Source: Herbiconiux flava
GTDB taxonomy: Bacteria; Actinomycetota; Actinomycetes; Actinomycetales; Microbacteriaceae
Assembly (NCBI RefSeq): GCF_013409865.1
Contig: NZ_JACCBM010000001.1
Location: 62,001-126,000 of the forward strand
Length of the DNA: 64,000 nucleotides
Direction of reading: 5' to 3'
The translations under genes and the position numbers were made by a program. Shown in pieces: positions 49,028 through 55,739 of this stretch. Under the pieces are notes generated by a model. The model saw only the letters and a list, made by a program, of their open reading frames with translations. It was not told where the DNA came from and did no database searches. Position 1 is the first letter of the stretch. Each line of letters starts with the position of its first letter.

Positions 49028-49510
49028 ATGACAGAGAAAAGCGACATCGAGACCCTCGCGGGCCTCGTGAAGGATTTCCGGTTCGCGATGCTGACCACGG
49101 TCGACGACCAGGGTCGCCTGGTCGCGCATCCGCTCACCGTGCAGGAGGCCGAGTTCGACGGCGACCTCTGGTTCATCGTGGGCGCCCACGCCTCGGCGCT
49201 GCAGAACCTCCAGGTGAACCCGACGGCCGGCGTCACGCTGAGCTCGAACGACAGCTGGGTGTCGCTCACCGGCACCGCAGCCGAGGTCGCCGACCAGGCC
49301 AAGGTGAAGGAGCTGTGGAGCTCCACCCTCGAGGCCTGGTTCCCCGACGGCCCCGACGACCCCGAGGTGCGGCTGCTCAAGTTCACGGCCGACGGCGCCG
49401 AGTACTGGGACAGCCCCGGCGGCCGCGTCGCCACGCTGTTCAGCTTCGTGAAGTCGAAGGTGACCGGCGAGCCCTACGAGGGCGGCGACAACGCCAAGCT
49501 CGACCTCTGA
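49028..49510 (+). CDS. Pyridoxamine 5'-phosphate oxidase-like general stress protein
   Basis: A 160-residue flavin-fold protein of the general stress protein 26/PNPOx-like group: FRFAMLTTVDDQGRLVAHPL, LWFIVGAHASALQNLQVNP, VSLTGTAAEVADQAKVKELW, and SSTLEAWFPDGPDDPEVRLL. It probably binds FMN or F420; the reaction is unknown. Start set by the leaderless TACCGT. Two tiny acidic proteins follow. Confidence 0.9.
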   Translation: MTEKSDIETLAGLVKDFRFAMLTTVDDQGRLVAHPLTVQEAEFDGDLWFIVGAHASALQNLQVNPTAGVTLSSNDSWVSLTGTAAEVADQAKVKELWSSTLEAWFPDGPDDPEVRLLKFTADGAEYWDSPGGRVATLFSFVKSKVTGEPYEGGDNAKLDL

Positions 49511-49546
49511 TCCGAAACCCCACCACCGAACAGTAAGGAGACGACG

Positions 49547-49714
49547 ATGACCGCGAAAGACGGATCCACCGACGTGAGCGATTCCGAGAAGGAACGCGCA
49601 GAAGACCTGCCCGACGGCTCCAGCTCCGACGGCAGCACCTCCGAGCCCGGCGAGGACACGGTCTCGGGCGGCGGCGCCCAGGACAGCGGAGACCAGGACG
49701 GAGACACGGAATGA
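49547..49714 (+). CDS. Tiny acidic disordered protein (55 aa)
   Basis: MTAKDGSTDVSDSEKERAED, then DLPDGSSSDGSTSEPGED and DSGDQDGDTE: Asp/Ser/Gly-rich with no hydrophobic core. AAGGAG lies six nt before ATG 49547, one of the best ribosome sites here. Its stop overlaps the next start as ATGA. Function unknown; it follows a stress gene, as other acidic disordered proteins do in this window. Confidence 0.7.
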   Translation: MTAKDGSTDVSDSEKERAEDLPDGSSSDGSTSEPGEDTVSGGGAQDSGDQDGDTE

Positions 49715-49833
49715 GCGACCAGAAGCCCGGCACCGAGCCCGACATCGACACCGACGTCCCCGACCCCTCGACGGTCGACCCCGACACGGGCACCGAGCCC
49801 GGCGGCAGCCCGGTGGAGAACCCCTCCGGCTGA
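49711..49833 (+). CDS. Tiny acidic Pro/Asp-rich protein (40 aa)
   Basis: MSDQKPGTEPDIDTDVPDPS, then TVDPDTGTEPGGSPVENPSG. It overlaps the previous gene by 4 bp, which is the main evidence for translation. Extreme Asp/Pro/Gly/Thr bias suggests an unstructured peptide. A 12 bp perfect hairpin follows. Function unknown. Confidence 0.6.
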   Translation: MSDQKPGTEPDIDTDVPDPSTVDPDTGTEPGGSPVENPSG

Positions 49834-49845
49834 TCCGCAGCCTCC

Positions 49846-49872
49846 GGCCGAGAGGCCGGCGGCCTCTCGGCC
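49846..49872 (+). terminator. Hairpin terminator with 12 bp perfect stem
   Basis: GGCCGAGAGGCC (49846-49857) pairs with GGCCTCTCGGCC (49861-49872), loop GGC, 12 bp after the stop at 49833. It ends the stress/acidic protein operon. No T-tract. Confidence 0.75.
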
Positions 49873-49893
49873 ACGGATGTCAGGCCCGCGCAC

Positions 49894-49899
49894 TACCAT
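49894..49899 (+). promoter_or_regulatory. -10 hexamer TACCAT with short leader and ribosome site
   Basis: TACCAT is followed by a leader of about 35 nt that carries GAGAGGAG five nt before TTG 49941. This decides the TTG start over the in-frame GTG 49902, which would lie at or before the transcript start. Confidence 0.5.
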
Positions 49900-49940
49900 C
49901 GGTGGTGCGCGGGCCGGCGTGCTTCTCGAGAGGAGCATCG

Positions 49941-50210
49941 TTGGCCGACTGGCATCCCGTTCAGACCCTGCACGCGAACTCGTGGGTCTTCCCACGACCC
50001 GGTACCACCCAGCCCTACGCCGAGATCCGGCACCTGCCGGTCAAGGTGGGTGACCGCACGGTCTGGGCCTTCCGCGCGGTGACCTGGGCCCAGCCGCGGC
50101 AGCTCATCGGCGCCGGCTACTTCGGCACGCTCGAGGAGGCCGCCCGCGAGTGCCACCGCCTGGCGCTCGCGAGCGCCGTGCCCAGTGCCCTCAACGAGCA
50201 GCGCCGCTAG
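49941..50210 (+). CDS. Small soluble protein, unknown
   Basis: An 89-residue protein from TTG 49941 (RBS GAGAGGAG): LADWHPVQTLHANSWVFPRP, LPVKVGDRTVWAFRAVTWAQ, ending YFGTLEEAARECHRLALASA. No family recognised; it appears an alpha/beta domain with a helical end. Its 3' end overlaps the convergent TetR gene by 4 bp. Confidence 0.65.
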   Translation: MADWHPVQTLHANSWVFPRPGTTQPYAEIRHLPVKVGDRTVWAFRAVTWAQPRQLIGAGYFGTLEEAARECHRLALASAVPSALNEQRR

Positions 50211-51070
50211 GCCTCGGGTTCCTGGCCCGCCCGCTGCTTCAGCGACGCGATCACCGCGGCGGCGTCGTAGTCGGGGTCGGGTTCGAGGAAGCGCTCGAAG
50301 ACGGCGAGCAGCGCGATGGCCGGCAGCGCCCACTCGGCGTCGTCGGAGGTGATCGTCGCCGGCCCCCGGTAGCGGGCGTCGACGATGGCCGGGTTGCCCA
50401 GGTGGCGGAGCCCGAGGCCCTCGACGACGGCGGAGATGACGGTGGCGTAGGGCCGGTAGTCGCCGTCCCACTCCGGCCGGAGGCGGTAGCCGAGCACGGC
50501 CGAGAACTGCCGGTGGAACTCCGCCATGCGCTCCACGAACTCGGCACTGCCCGAGAGCAGCGCTCGCTCGATCTCGACCCGGGCGGGCCAGTCGAGGTGG
50601 CTGAGCAGCGTCGCCGAGAGTCCGACGTAGGACTGCCAGGCGACCGAATCGATGACCGCGCGGTAGTTGTGCTCGAGGGCCACCCGGATGACTTCGTACA
50701 GCACCTGCTGGCGCTCCCGCGCATCCGCCAGCCGATCGACGTGGTCGAGCAGGATGCGCTCGCTGAGCTCGAGGGTCTCGTCGTCGGTGAGCTTGTTCGA
50801 GGTCTCCCGGGCGATCTCGATCAGGAGCTCGGTGACGAAGGCCTCCTTGGAGTCCCAGAGCCGGTAGGTCGAGCTCCGCGGCACTCCGGCCTCGCGGATC
50901 AGATCGTCCATCACGATGTGCTCGAAGCCGATCGTGAGGCCGATTCCCTCGACCCGCTCCATGGCCACGTCGAGCACCCGGCGCCGCACCTCGGCGGCCG
51001 GGATGCGGGACCGCGGCCGCTGCGGGTCGGGCTCCGCCGCTCTCGGCGCGCCGTCGAGTGCTTCCGTCAC
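50207..51070 (-). CDS. TetR-family transcriptional regulator
   Basis: A 287-residue regulator, longer than usual for the family owing to an N-terminal tail. HTH: VRRRVLDVAMERVEGIGLTI, VMDDLIREAGVPRSSTYRLW, DSKEAFVTELLIEIARE. The C-terminal ligand domain is about 200 residues; ligand unknown. GTG 51070 has GGGGG upstream. Its promoter (51180-51208) sits beside the MarR operator at 51234, so the divergent MarR-linked gene may be co-regulated. Confidence 0.9.
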   Translation of the reverse strand: MTEALDGAPRAAEPDPQRPRSRIPAAEVRRRVLDVAMERVEGIGLTIGFEHIVMDDLIREAGVPRSSTYRLWDSKEAFVTELLIEIARETSNKLTDDETLELSERILLDHVDRLADARERQQVLYEVIRVALEHNYRAVIDSVAWQSYVGLSATLLSHLDWPARVEIERALLSGSAEFVERMAEFHRQFSAVLGYRLRPEWDGDYRPYATVISAVVEGLGLRHLGNPAIVDARYRGPATITSDDAEWALPAIALLAVFERFLEPDPDYDAAAVIASLKQRAGQEPEA

Positions 51071-51179
51071 GCTGAAACCCCCGGGTCAGGTCGTCGGCTC
51101 AGGCTTCGAACCGCCGTGTGCTCCAGAGTAGTGACAATCCGTCGGCACTGCGGAAGGCGCCTCTCCTTGTGTGTCACTT

Positions 51180-51208
51180 TGTGTATCAATCCCGACGCTC
51201 TGCGTCAA
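51180..51208 (-). promoter_or_regulatory. Sigma-A-like promoter of the TetR gene
   Basis: Minus strand TTGACG (51208-51203), 17 nt spacer, TACACA (51185-51180), giving a leader of about 100 nt before GTG 51070. Confidence 0.6.
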
Positions 51209-51233
51209 CCCCGTTGCCGTCGAGCAACTACTA

Positions 51234-51250
51234 ACTAGTCTGTCTAGTAG
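51234..51250. promoter_or_regulatory. Candidate MarR operator 1
   Basis: ACTAGTCTGTCTAGTAG contains the palindrome ACTAG-TCTGT-CTAGT. It matches operator 2 at 51563 at 13 of 17 positions (consensus AYTAGYCYGTCTAGTAR). It lies 36 bp before ATG 51286 and close to the divergent TetR promoter. Confidence 0.65.
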
Positions 51251-51285
51251 TAATCGGACTCGATGGAAGACGGAGGGCGGCGCTC

Positions 51286-51543
51286 ATGACCAGCATGAAA
51301 CTCATTTCACAGGGAATCAGCTACGACGTCAGCCGCCGCGACGAGGGCCTGTACGAGGTCGTCTCGGGCGAGGTGTTCCTCGGCTTCGTCGAGCGAGCCG
51401 GCCAGGTGTACGTCGCCCTCTCGGGCATTCGCTACGACCGAGCCGTCGAGACGGGTCAGGCGCTGTCGCTCTCGGGCGCCGCCGCGATGCTCGAGGCCGC
51501 GCCCGCCGCGCGGGTGACCCAGGAGCTCGTCGCCGCCGCCTGA
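51286..51543 (+). CDS. Small soluble protein in the MarR locus
   Basis: An 85-residue protein: TSMKLISQGISYDVSRRDEG, LYEVVSGEVFLGFVERAGQV and YVALSGIRYDRAVETGQALS, ending helical. Beta-rich; no family recognised. GGAGGG lies eight nt before ATG 51286. The shared operator suggests it is repressed or activated together with the MarR genes. Function unknown. Confidence 0.65.
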   Translation: MTSMKLISQGISYDVSRRDEGLYEVVSGEVFLGFVERAGQVYVALSGIRYDRAVETGQALSLSGAAAMLEAAPAARVTQELVAAA

Positions 51544-51562
51544 CGGGTGATATCCCACGATC

Positions 51563-51579
51563 ATTAGCCCGTCTAGTAA
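51563..51579. promoter_or_regulatory. Candidate MarR operator 2
   Basis: ATTAGCCCGTCTAGTAA, same consensus as operator 1. It lies 11 bp upstream of the TACGAT -10 of the MarR gene, covering the -35 region, so binding there should block its own promoter. Confidence 0.65.
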
Positions 51580-51589
51580 AGAGTTGGAC

Positions 51590-51595
51590 TACGAT
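51590..51595 (+). promoter_or_regulatory. -10 hexamer TACGAT, leaderless start at 51602
   Basis: TACGAT, TAAGGG, ATG 51602; six-nt spacer. Adjacent to MarR operator 2. Confidence 0.6.
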
Positions 51596-51601
51596 TAAGG
51601 G

Positions 51602-52129
51602 ATGACCACGAATCGACCCGATTCGGCGCCACACTACTGGTACGGAGACGACGCCGAACGCGACAGGAGCATCGCCGTCCTTGAGGCGATGCGCACCTTC
51701 CGCGCGTCCGAATCCGCCATGCGGAGGCGATCGCAGGAGTCCATGAACATGGGCGAGAACGACCTGATCGCCATGCGTTACCTGCTCCGCGCGACCGAAC
51801 AGGGCAAGACGGTGGGCCCGAAGGAGCTGGCGCAGTACCTCGGCATCACCAGCGCCTCGATCACCGTCCTGCTCGACCGCCTCGAGAAGAACGGGCACAT
51901 CCACCGCGAGCCCAGCCCGTTCGATCGCCGCGCGCTGATCATCGTGCCGACGGTGCCGAAAGACGCGATCGAAGCCGCGACGCTCGGCGACGTTCGCCCC
52001 GAACTGATCGACGTGGTCGAGCGACTCAGTCCCGAGGAGGTGCGCATCATCGTCGAGTTCCTCACCGAGATGCGCGAGGCGGTCGACCAGGTCGACAACC
52101 ACCAGCCCGAGCGCGATGACCGCGGCTGA
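51602..52129 (+). CDS. MarR-family transcriptional regulator 1
   Basis: A 175-residue winged-helix regulator: helical SAMRRRSQESMNMGENDL, HTH GPKELAQYLGITSASITVLL, wing DRLEKNGHIHREPSPFDRRA, then a C-terminal dimer helix. Tandem with a clear paralogue at 52116 (overlap of 14 bp), sharing SMNMGEND, SASVTVMLDRL/SASITVLLDRL and the DRR wing. Leaderless start and a candidate operator on its own promoter suggest autoregulation. Confidence 0.93.
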   Translation: MTTNRPDSAPHYWYGDDAERDRSIAVLEAMRTFRASESAMRRRSQESMNMGENDLIAMRYLLRATEQGKTVGPKELAQYLGITSASITVLLDRLEKNGHIHREPSPFDRRALIIVPTVPKDAIEAATLGDVRPELIDVVERLSPEEVRIIVEFLTEMREAVDQVDNHQPERDDRG

Positions 52130-52580
52130 CGCCACCACGGCGCCGAAGAACTACGAGGTCCTCGCCGAGCTGCGCGCCTACCGGCTGGCCGAGGAGGCCA
52201 TGCGACGCCGCACCCGCGAGTCGATGAACATGGGCGAGAACGATCTGGCCGCCCTCCGCTTCCTCCTGAAGGCGCAGGGCGACGGCCAGCTCGTCACGCC
52301 CGGCATGCTGGCCGAGCACCTCGGCATGAAGTCGGCCTCGGTCACCGTCATGCTCGACCGCCTCACGAAGTCGGGACATCTCTCCCGCATGCCCCACCCC
52401 AACGACCGCCGCAGCCTCGCCGTCATCGCCACGCCGGGCTCCGACGACGAGGTGCGCCAGACCCTCGGCGCGATGCACACCCGCATGATGACGGTCGCCC
52501 GCCGGCTCGACGGCACCCGGGCCGAGGTGCTGCACCGCTTCCTGCTCAGCATGAGCGACGCGCTCGACGACGCGTCCTAG
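52116..52580 (+). CDS. MarR-family transcriptional regulator 2 (tandem paralogue)
   Basis: A 154-residue winged-helix regulator, paralogue of the gene before it: EEAMRRRTRESMNMGENDLA, TPGMLAEHLGMKSASVTVML, DRLTKSGHLSRMPHPNDRRS. The start lies inside the end of the first gene (14 bp overlap), so the pair is coupled and may form heterodimers. Ligand and targets unknown. Confidence 0.92.
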   Translation: MTAADATTAPKNYEVLAELRAYRLAEEAMRRRTRESMNMGENDLAALRFLLKAQGDGQLVTPGMLAEHLGMKSASVTVMLDRLTKSGHLSRMPHPNDRRSLAVIATPGSDDEVRQTLGAMHTRMMTVARRLDGTRAEVLHRFLLSMSDALDDAS

Positions 52581-52616
52581 CCCCTCCGCGCACCAGCGGG
52601 CGGATGCACGGCCGCG

Positions 52617-53786
52617 CTAGCTCCCGAGCCGCTGCAGGTCGAAGTGCAGCAGCAGCTCGTCGCCCGCCACCTCGTCGGACGCGGTGCTCATCATCAGCCG
52701 CATCATCCGGATGAACGGCAGCACCTCGGCGCGCAGGCTCCGCACGTCGGGGCTGGAGCAGCGGATGATGCCGAAGCGGTCCTCCTCGCCCTCCAGGAGC
52801 TCGAGCACGAGCGTGCCGGGCGTGCGTCGCGGCGACTGGTGCAGCTCCCGCAGCACGGCGCGGATGGTCGCCCGGTCGTCCTCGTGCATCCGCAGCGACA
52901 GGCCCGCCTCGTCGATGAACACGTCGACCTGGTCGCCCAGGGAGTCGATCGGCCGCGCGTCGTCGACCGCCGCCTGGAGCAGCGCGGTGAGCGCGGCCGC
53001 ACGGGCGCGGTCGCCGACGGACAGTTCGCCGGTCATCCGCAGCCGGGCGAGGAACGGCACCACCTCGGCGCGGAGGGGCCCGATCGCGCCCACCCCGTCG
53101 TCGTCGATGAACCGCTGCCGGAGCGTGTCGAACTGCCGTTCGCGGGCCTCGGCCTGGGCCAGCCGCTCGGCGTAGATGCCGCCGAGCAGCACCCGTGCGT
53201 AGCCCATCGCCCCGAGTCCGAGGGCGAGCACCGGGGCGCAGGCCACCAGCACGATGACGACGATGGGCACCGCGGTGAGCGGGCTGAAGAACACGTGCAG
53301 CAGCGACAGCACGGTGACCAGCGCGGTCGAGATGCCGGTGTAGAGGCCGAGCTCGGCCGAGGTGCGGAAGGGGCCCGCCGCCATCAGCGCGAACGCGAGC
53401 GTCAGCAGGCCCCAGTCGTCGCGCACCAGCAGGTTGCTGCCGAGCGAACTGAGCGAGTTGAGCACCGTGGCGACCGCCAGCAGGGCGAAGGCGGTGGCGT
53501 AGCGGTCGCTCGAGACGCCCATCGTGAAGTCGAAGGCCGAGCGGATGAACCAGCCGAAGCCCGCGGCGAGCGCCACCAGCGACCCGATCGCCAGCGGCCA
53601 GGACGACACCTGGGAGGCGGTCGAGACGGTCAGTCCCACGGCGGCCGCGATGCAGACGGCCGCGACCACGATCAGGAAGCCGCGGGCGCTGATGGCGGCC
53701 AGCGGGTCGAAGTCGAGGGCGGTCGAACCGCGCGGCGCCCGCACCGAGCCGAGCGGCACCGAGCGGCTCGGCGTGCCGGCGCTCAC
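52617..53786 (-). CDS. Kinase-like membrane protein lacking catalytic motifs
   Basis: A 389-residue protein: six or so helices (GFLIVVAAVCIAAAVGLTVS; YATAFALLAVATVLNSLSSL; IVVIVLVACAPVLALGLGAM), a helical linker (RLAQAEARERQFDTLRQRFI), and a C-terminal domain of about 150 residues in the place of a histidine kinase ATPase domain. No His box, N-box Asn or G-boxes are visible (LRELHQSPRRTPGTLVLELL; RFGIIRCSSPDV). GTG 53786 lies within the stop of the kinase-like gene before it (GTGA). Likely a pseudokinase partner of that protein. Confidence 0.72.
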   Translation of the reverse strand: MSAGTPSRSVPLGSVRAPRGSTALDFDPLAAISARGFLIVVAAVCIAAAVGLTVSTASQVSSWPLAIGSLVALAAGFGWFIRSAFDFTMGVSSDRYATAFALLAVATVLNSLSSLGSNLLVRDDWGLLTLAFALMAAGPFRTSAELGLYTGISTALVTVLSLLHVFFSPLTAVPIVVIVLVACAPVLALGLGAMGYARVLLGGIYAERLAQAEARERQFDTLRQRFIDDDGVGAIGPLRAEVVPFLARLRMTGELSVGDRARAAALTALLQAAVDDARPIDSLGDQVDVFIDEAGLSLRMHEDDRATIRAVLRELHQSPRRTPGTLVLELLEGEEDRFGIIRCSSPDVRSLRAEVLPFIRMMRLMMSTASDEVAGDELLLHFDLQRLGS

Positions 53787-54991
53787 GCGGGTGCCCCCGG
53801 CACCGTCATGAACACGGCGGTGCCCGTGCCGGGCCGCGACCAGATCTGCACCGAGCCGCCGGTCTCGACGATGCTGTCGATCACGGTCACGCGGAGGCCG
53901 ACCGTCTCGTCGCCCGCGGCGTCGACGTCGAAGCCGACCCCCGCATCCGACACCATGACGCTGACCTCGGGCGGGCTGGAGTAGACGGCGATCTCGGCGT
54001 CGTTCCGGCCCGAGTGCCGGCGCACGTTGTCGAGGCACTCGGTGATGGCGCGCTCGAGGTTGCGGGCGTCGGAGGGCCGTACGCTGTTGATCACCTCGGT
54101 GTCGCCGGTGACGCGGATGCGCAGCCCCTGCTGCTCGGCCGCCCGCACCACCGACACCAGGAGCGGCACGGAGGCGAGCGAGCGCGAGGCCGACGCCCCG
54201 ATCTCCGGGCCCGACAGCACGAGGCTCGTGTCGGCGAGATTCGCCAGGTCGCGGTCGAGCGCCTGGAGGGTGCGGTCGTCGAGCCGGCCGGGCGCCAGAG
54301 TGGCGAGCGCGCGCAGGTCGGCCAGCACGGTGTCGCCCACCCAGTCCACCGCGCGCGCCGCGAAGCGCGCGTTCGCGAGGTCGCGCTCTTCGGCGAGCGC
54401 CGAGTCGAGCATCTGCGCCGTGCCGCGGGCGGCCTCGCGACGGCCGACCCAGAGCGCGATCGTGAACAGCGACAGGGCGAGGTACGACGCCAGCACCGGG
54501 ACATCGAGGGCGAGCCGCATGCCCTGCTGCCAGGCCGCGAGCTGCACGAGGCCCGGGCCGACCAGGAGGGCGAGGGTGCCGAGCACCAGCGAGCGGCCGA
54601 GCGACCGGGCCGAGATGCCCGCCACGAGGATGGCGAACTCGGGCATCGACAGCAGCACGTAGTCGCTCGAGGGGGCCGTGGCGGCGGTGGCGCCCGCCAC
54701 GCTCACCCCGGTCACCACGAAGGCGTAGAGGCCGAGCGCGAGGCCCGCCACGACCGTGTACAGCACGGCCCGGACGTGCGACACGGTGCGGAGCGCCCCC
54801 ACGACGGCGACGCCGGTGACCGCGAGCCCCGCGATGCCGAGGACGATGTCGGCGCGGCCCGTGACCGGGATGAACAGCGCCGCGATGAGGGCGGTGGCCG
54901 CGAGGAACACCGCTGCGAGCCAGGTACCCGCGGTGGCGAGCGCGCGGCTGGTGCTCCGACCGTCGACGTCGGCCGCGATCTGCAGCGTCAT
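53783..54991 (-). CDS. Sensor kinase-like protein with HATPase_c, phosphoacceptor His not visible
   Basis: A 402-residue protein with about six membrane helices, a linker helix (RDLANARFAARAVDWVGDTV) where NarL-type kinases have their HisKA_3 histidine, and an ATPase domain: ITECLDNVRRHSGRNDAEIA (N-box), VSVMVSDAGVGFDVD (G1) and RPGTGTAVFMTVP (G2). The expected R-x-x-H-D is replaced by ARAVDWVGD, so phosphotransfer by this residue is doubtful. It lies 7 bp after the LuxR-type regulator stop and overlaps the pseudokinase gene. Confidence 0.82.
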   Translation of the reverse strand: MTLQIAADVDGRSTSRALATAGTWLAAVFLAATALIAALFIPVTGRADIVLGIAGLAVTGVAVVGALRTVSHVRAVLYTVVAGLALGLYAFVVTGVSVAGATAATAPSSDYVLLSMPEFAILVAGISARSLGRSLVLGTLALLVGPGLVQLAAWQQGMRLALDVPVLASYLALSLFTIALWVGRREAARGTAQMLDSALAEERDLANARFAARAVDWVGDTVLADLRALATLAPGRLDDRTLQALDRDLANLADTSLVLSGPEIGASASRSLASVPLLVSVVRAAEQQGLRIRVTGDTEVINSVRPSDARNLERAITECLDNVRRHSGRNDAEIAVYSSPPEVSVMVSDAGVGFDVDAAGDETVGLRVTVIDSIVETGGSVQIWSRPGTGTAVFMTVPGAPA

Positions 54992-54998
54992 CGTGCGC

Positions 54999-55646
54999 TC
55001 ACGCGAGGTAGCCGTCTTCGGCCGCGCGCAGCATCAGGTCCTGCTTGCGCTCGGCCTGCCGCCCCTCCGAGGCGTACTGCTCGCGCACCCGCTCGAGGGC
55101 GGTCTTCACGATCTGGATGTTCGTGCCGAGGATCATCGCGACCTCCACCGGGCTGTGGCCCGAGGCGTACAGGCGCAGCGTCTCCTCCTCGTGCTCACTG
55201 AAGCGGATGCTCGATGCCGGGGTGCGCGCCGGCCGCCCCACCTCGTCCCACGCCACCGCGCCGGGGTCGGGCCGCACGCCGAGCACGCGGCGCACCGCCG
55301 TGAGCAGCTCGTCGGCCGACTGGGACTTCGACACGAACGCCTCGGCTCCGGCGGCGAGCACGCGGCGCACGTTCTCGGGGTTGTCGAGGGCGCTGAGCAC
55401 GACCACGGTCGACCCGACCGAGCGGCAGATGCGGATGCGCGCCTCGACCGAGACGGGCTCCTTCAGCTGCAGGTCCATCAGCACGATGTCGGGCGGGAAG
55501 GCGGGGTGCCTCGCCATGTCGACCCACGACGTGGTGTGGGCCACCACCTCGAGCTCGGGCGCGTGCGCGCCGAGCCAGCCCGTCAGGCTGTCGAGGATCA
55601 ACTCGTGGTCGTCGACGATGCCGACCGTGTGCACCCTGTCGCTCAT
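54999..55646 (-). CDS. LuxR/NarL-family response regulator
   Basis: A 215-residue regulator. Receiver: TVGIVDDHELILDSLTGWLG (acidic pair), PPDIVLMDLQLKEP with the phosphoacceptor Asp, TVVVLSALDNPEN (Ser/Thr) and AEAFVSKSQSADEL (Lys). C-terminal HTH: FSEHEEETLRLYASGHSPVE, VAMILGTNIQIVKTALERV. The receiver is intact although both adjacent kinase-like proteins lack clear phosphodonor sites. ATG 55646 is used; a TACCAT hexamer and GGAGGGG lie upstream on the minus strand. Confidence 0.92.
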   Translation of the reverse strand: MSDRVHTVGIVDDHELILDSLTGWLGAHAPELEVVAHTTSWVDMARHPAFPPDIVLMDLQLKEPVSVEARIRICRSVGSTVVVLSALDNPENVRRVLAAGAEAFVSKSQSADELLTAVRRVLGVRPDPGAVAWDEVGRPARTPASSIRFSEHEEETLRLYASGHSPVEVAMILGTNIQIVKTALERVREQYASEGRQAERKQDLMLRAAEDGYLA

Positions 55647-55727
55647 GCCGCCATTCACCCCTGACCCCTCCAAGGATGGTACCGGGCGCACGTTCGGGCA
55701 GTCCAATCCGGCGCGGGGACTTGCCTG

Positions 55728-55733
55728 TACCCT
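55728..55733 (+). promoter_or_regulatory. -10 hexamer TACCCT, leaderless start at 55740
   Basis: TACCCT, CAACAC, ATG 55740; six-nt spacer without ribosome site. Confidence 0.6.
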
Positions 55734-55739
55734 CAACAC

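Noticed and set aside
48928-49434. N-terminal extension of glgX to 49434
   Set aside because: The added 169 residues are antisense to the PNPOx-like gene; ATG 48927 has a good ribosome site and starts at the normal family position.
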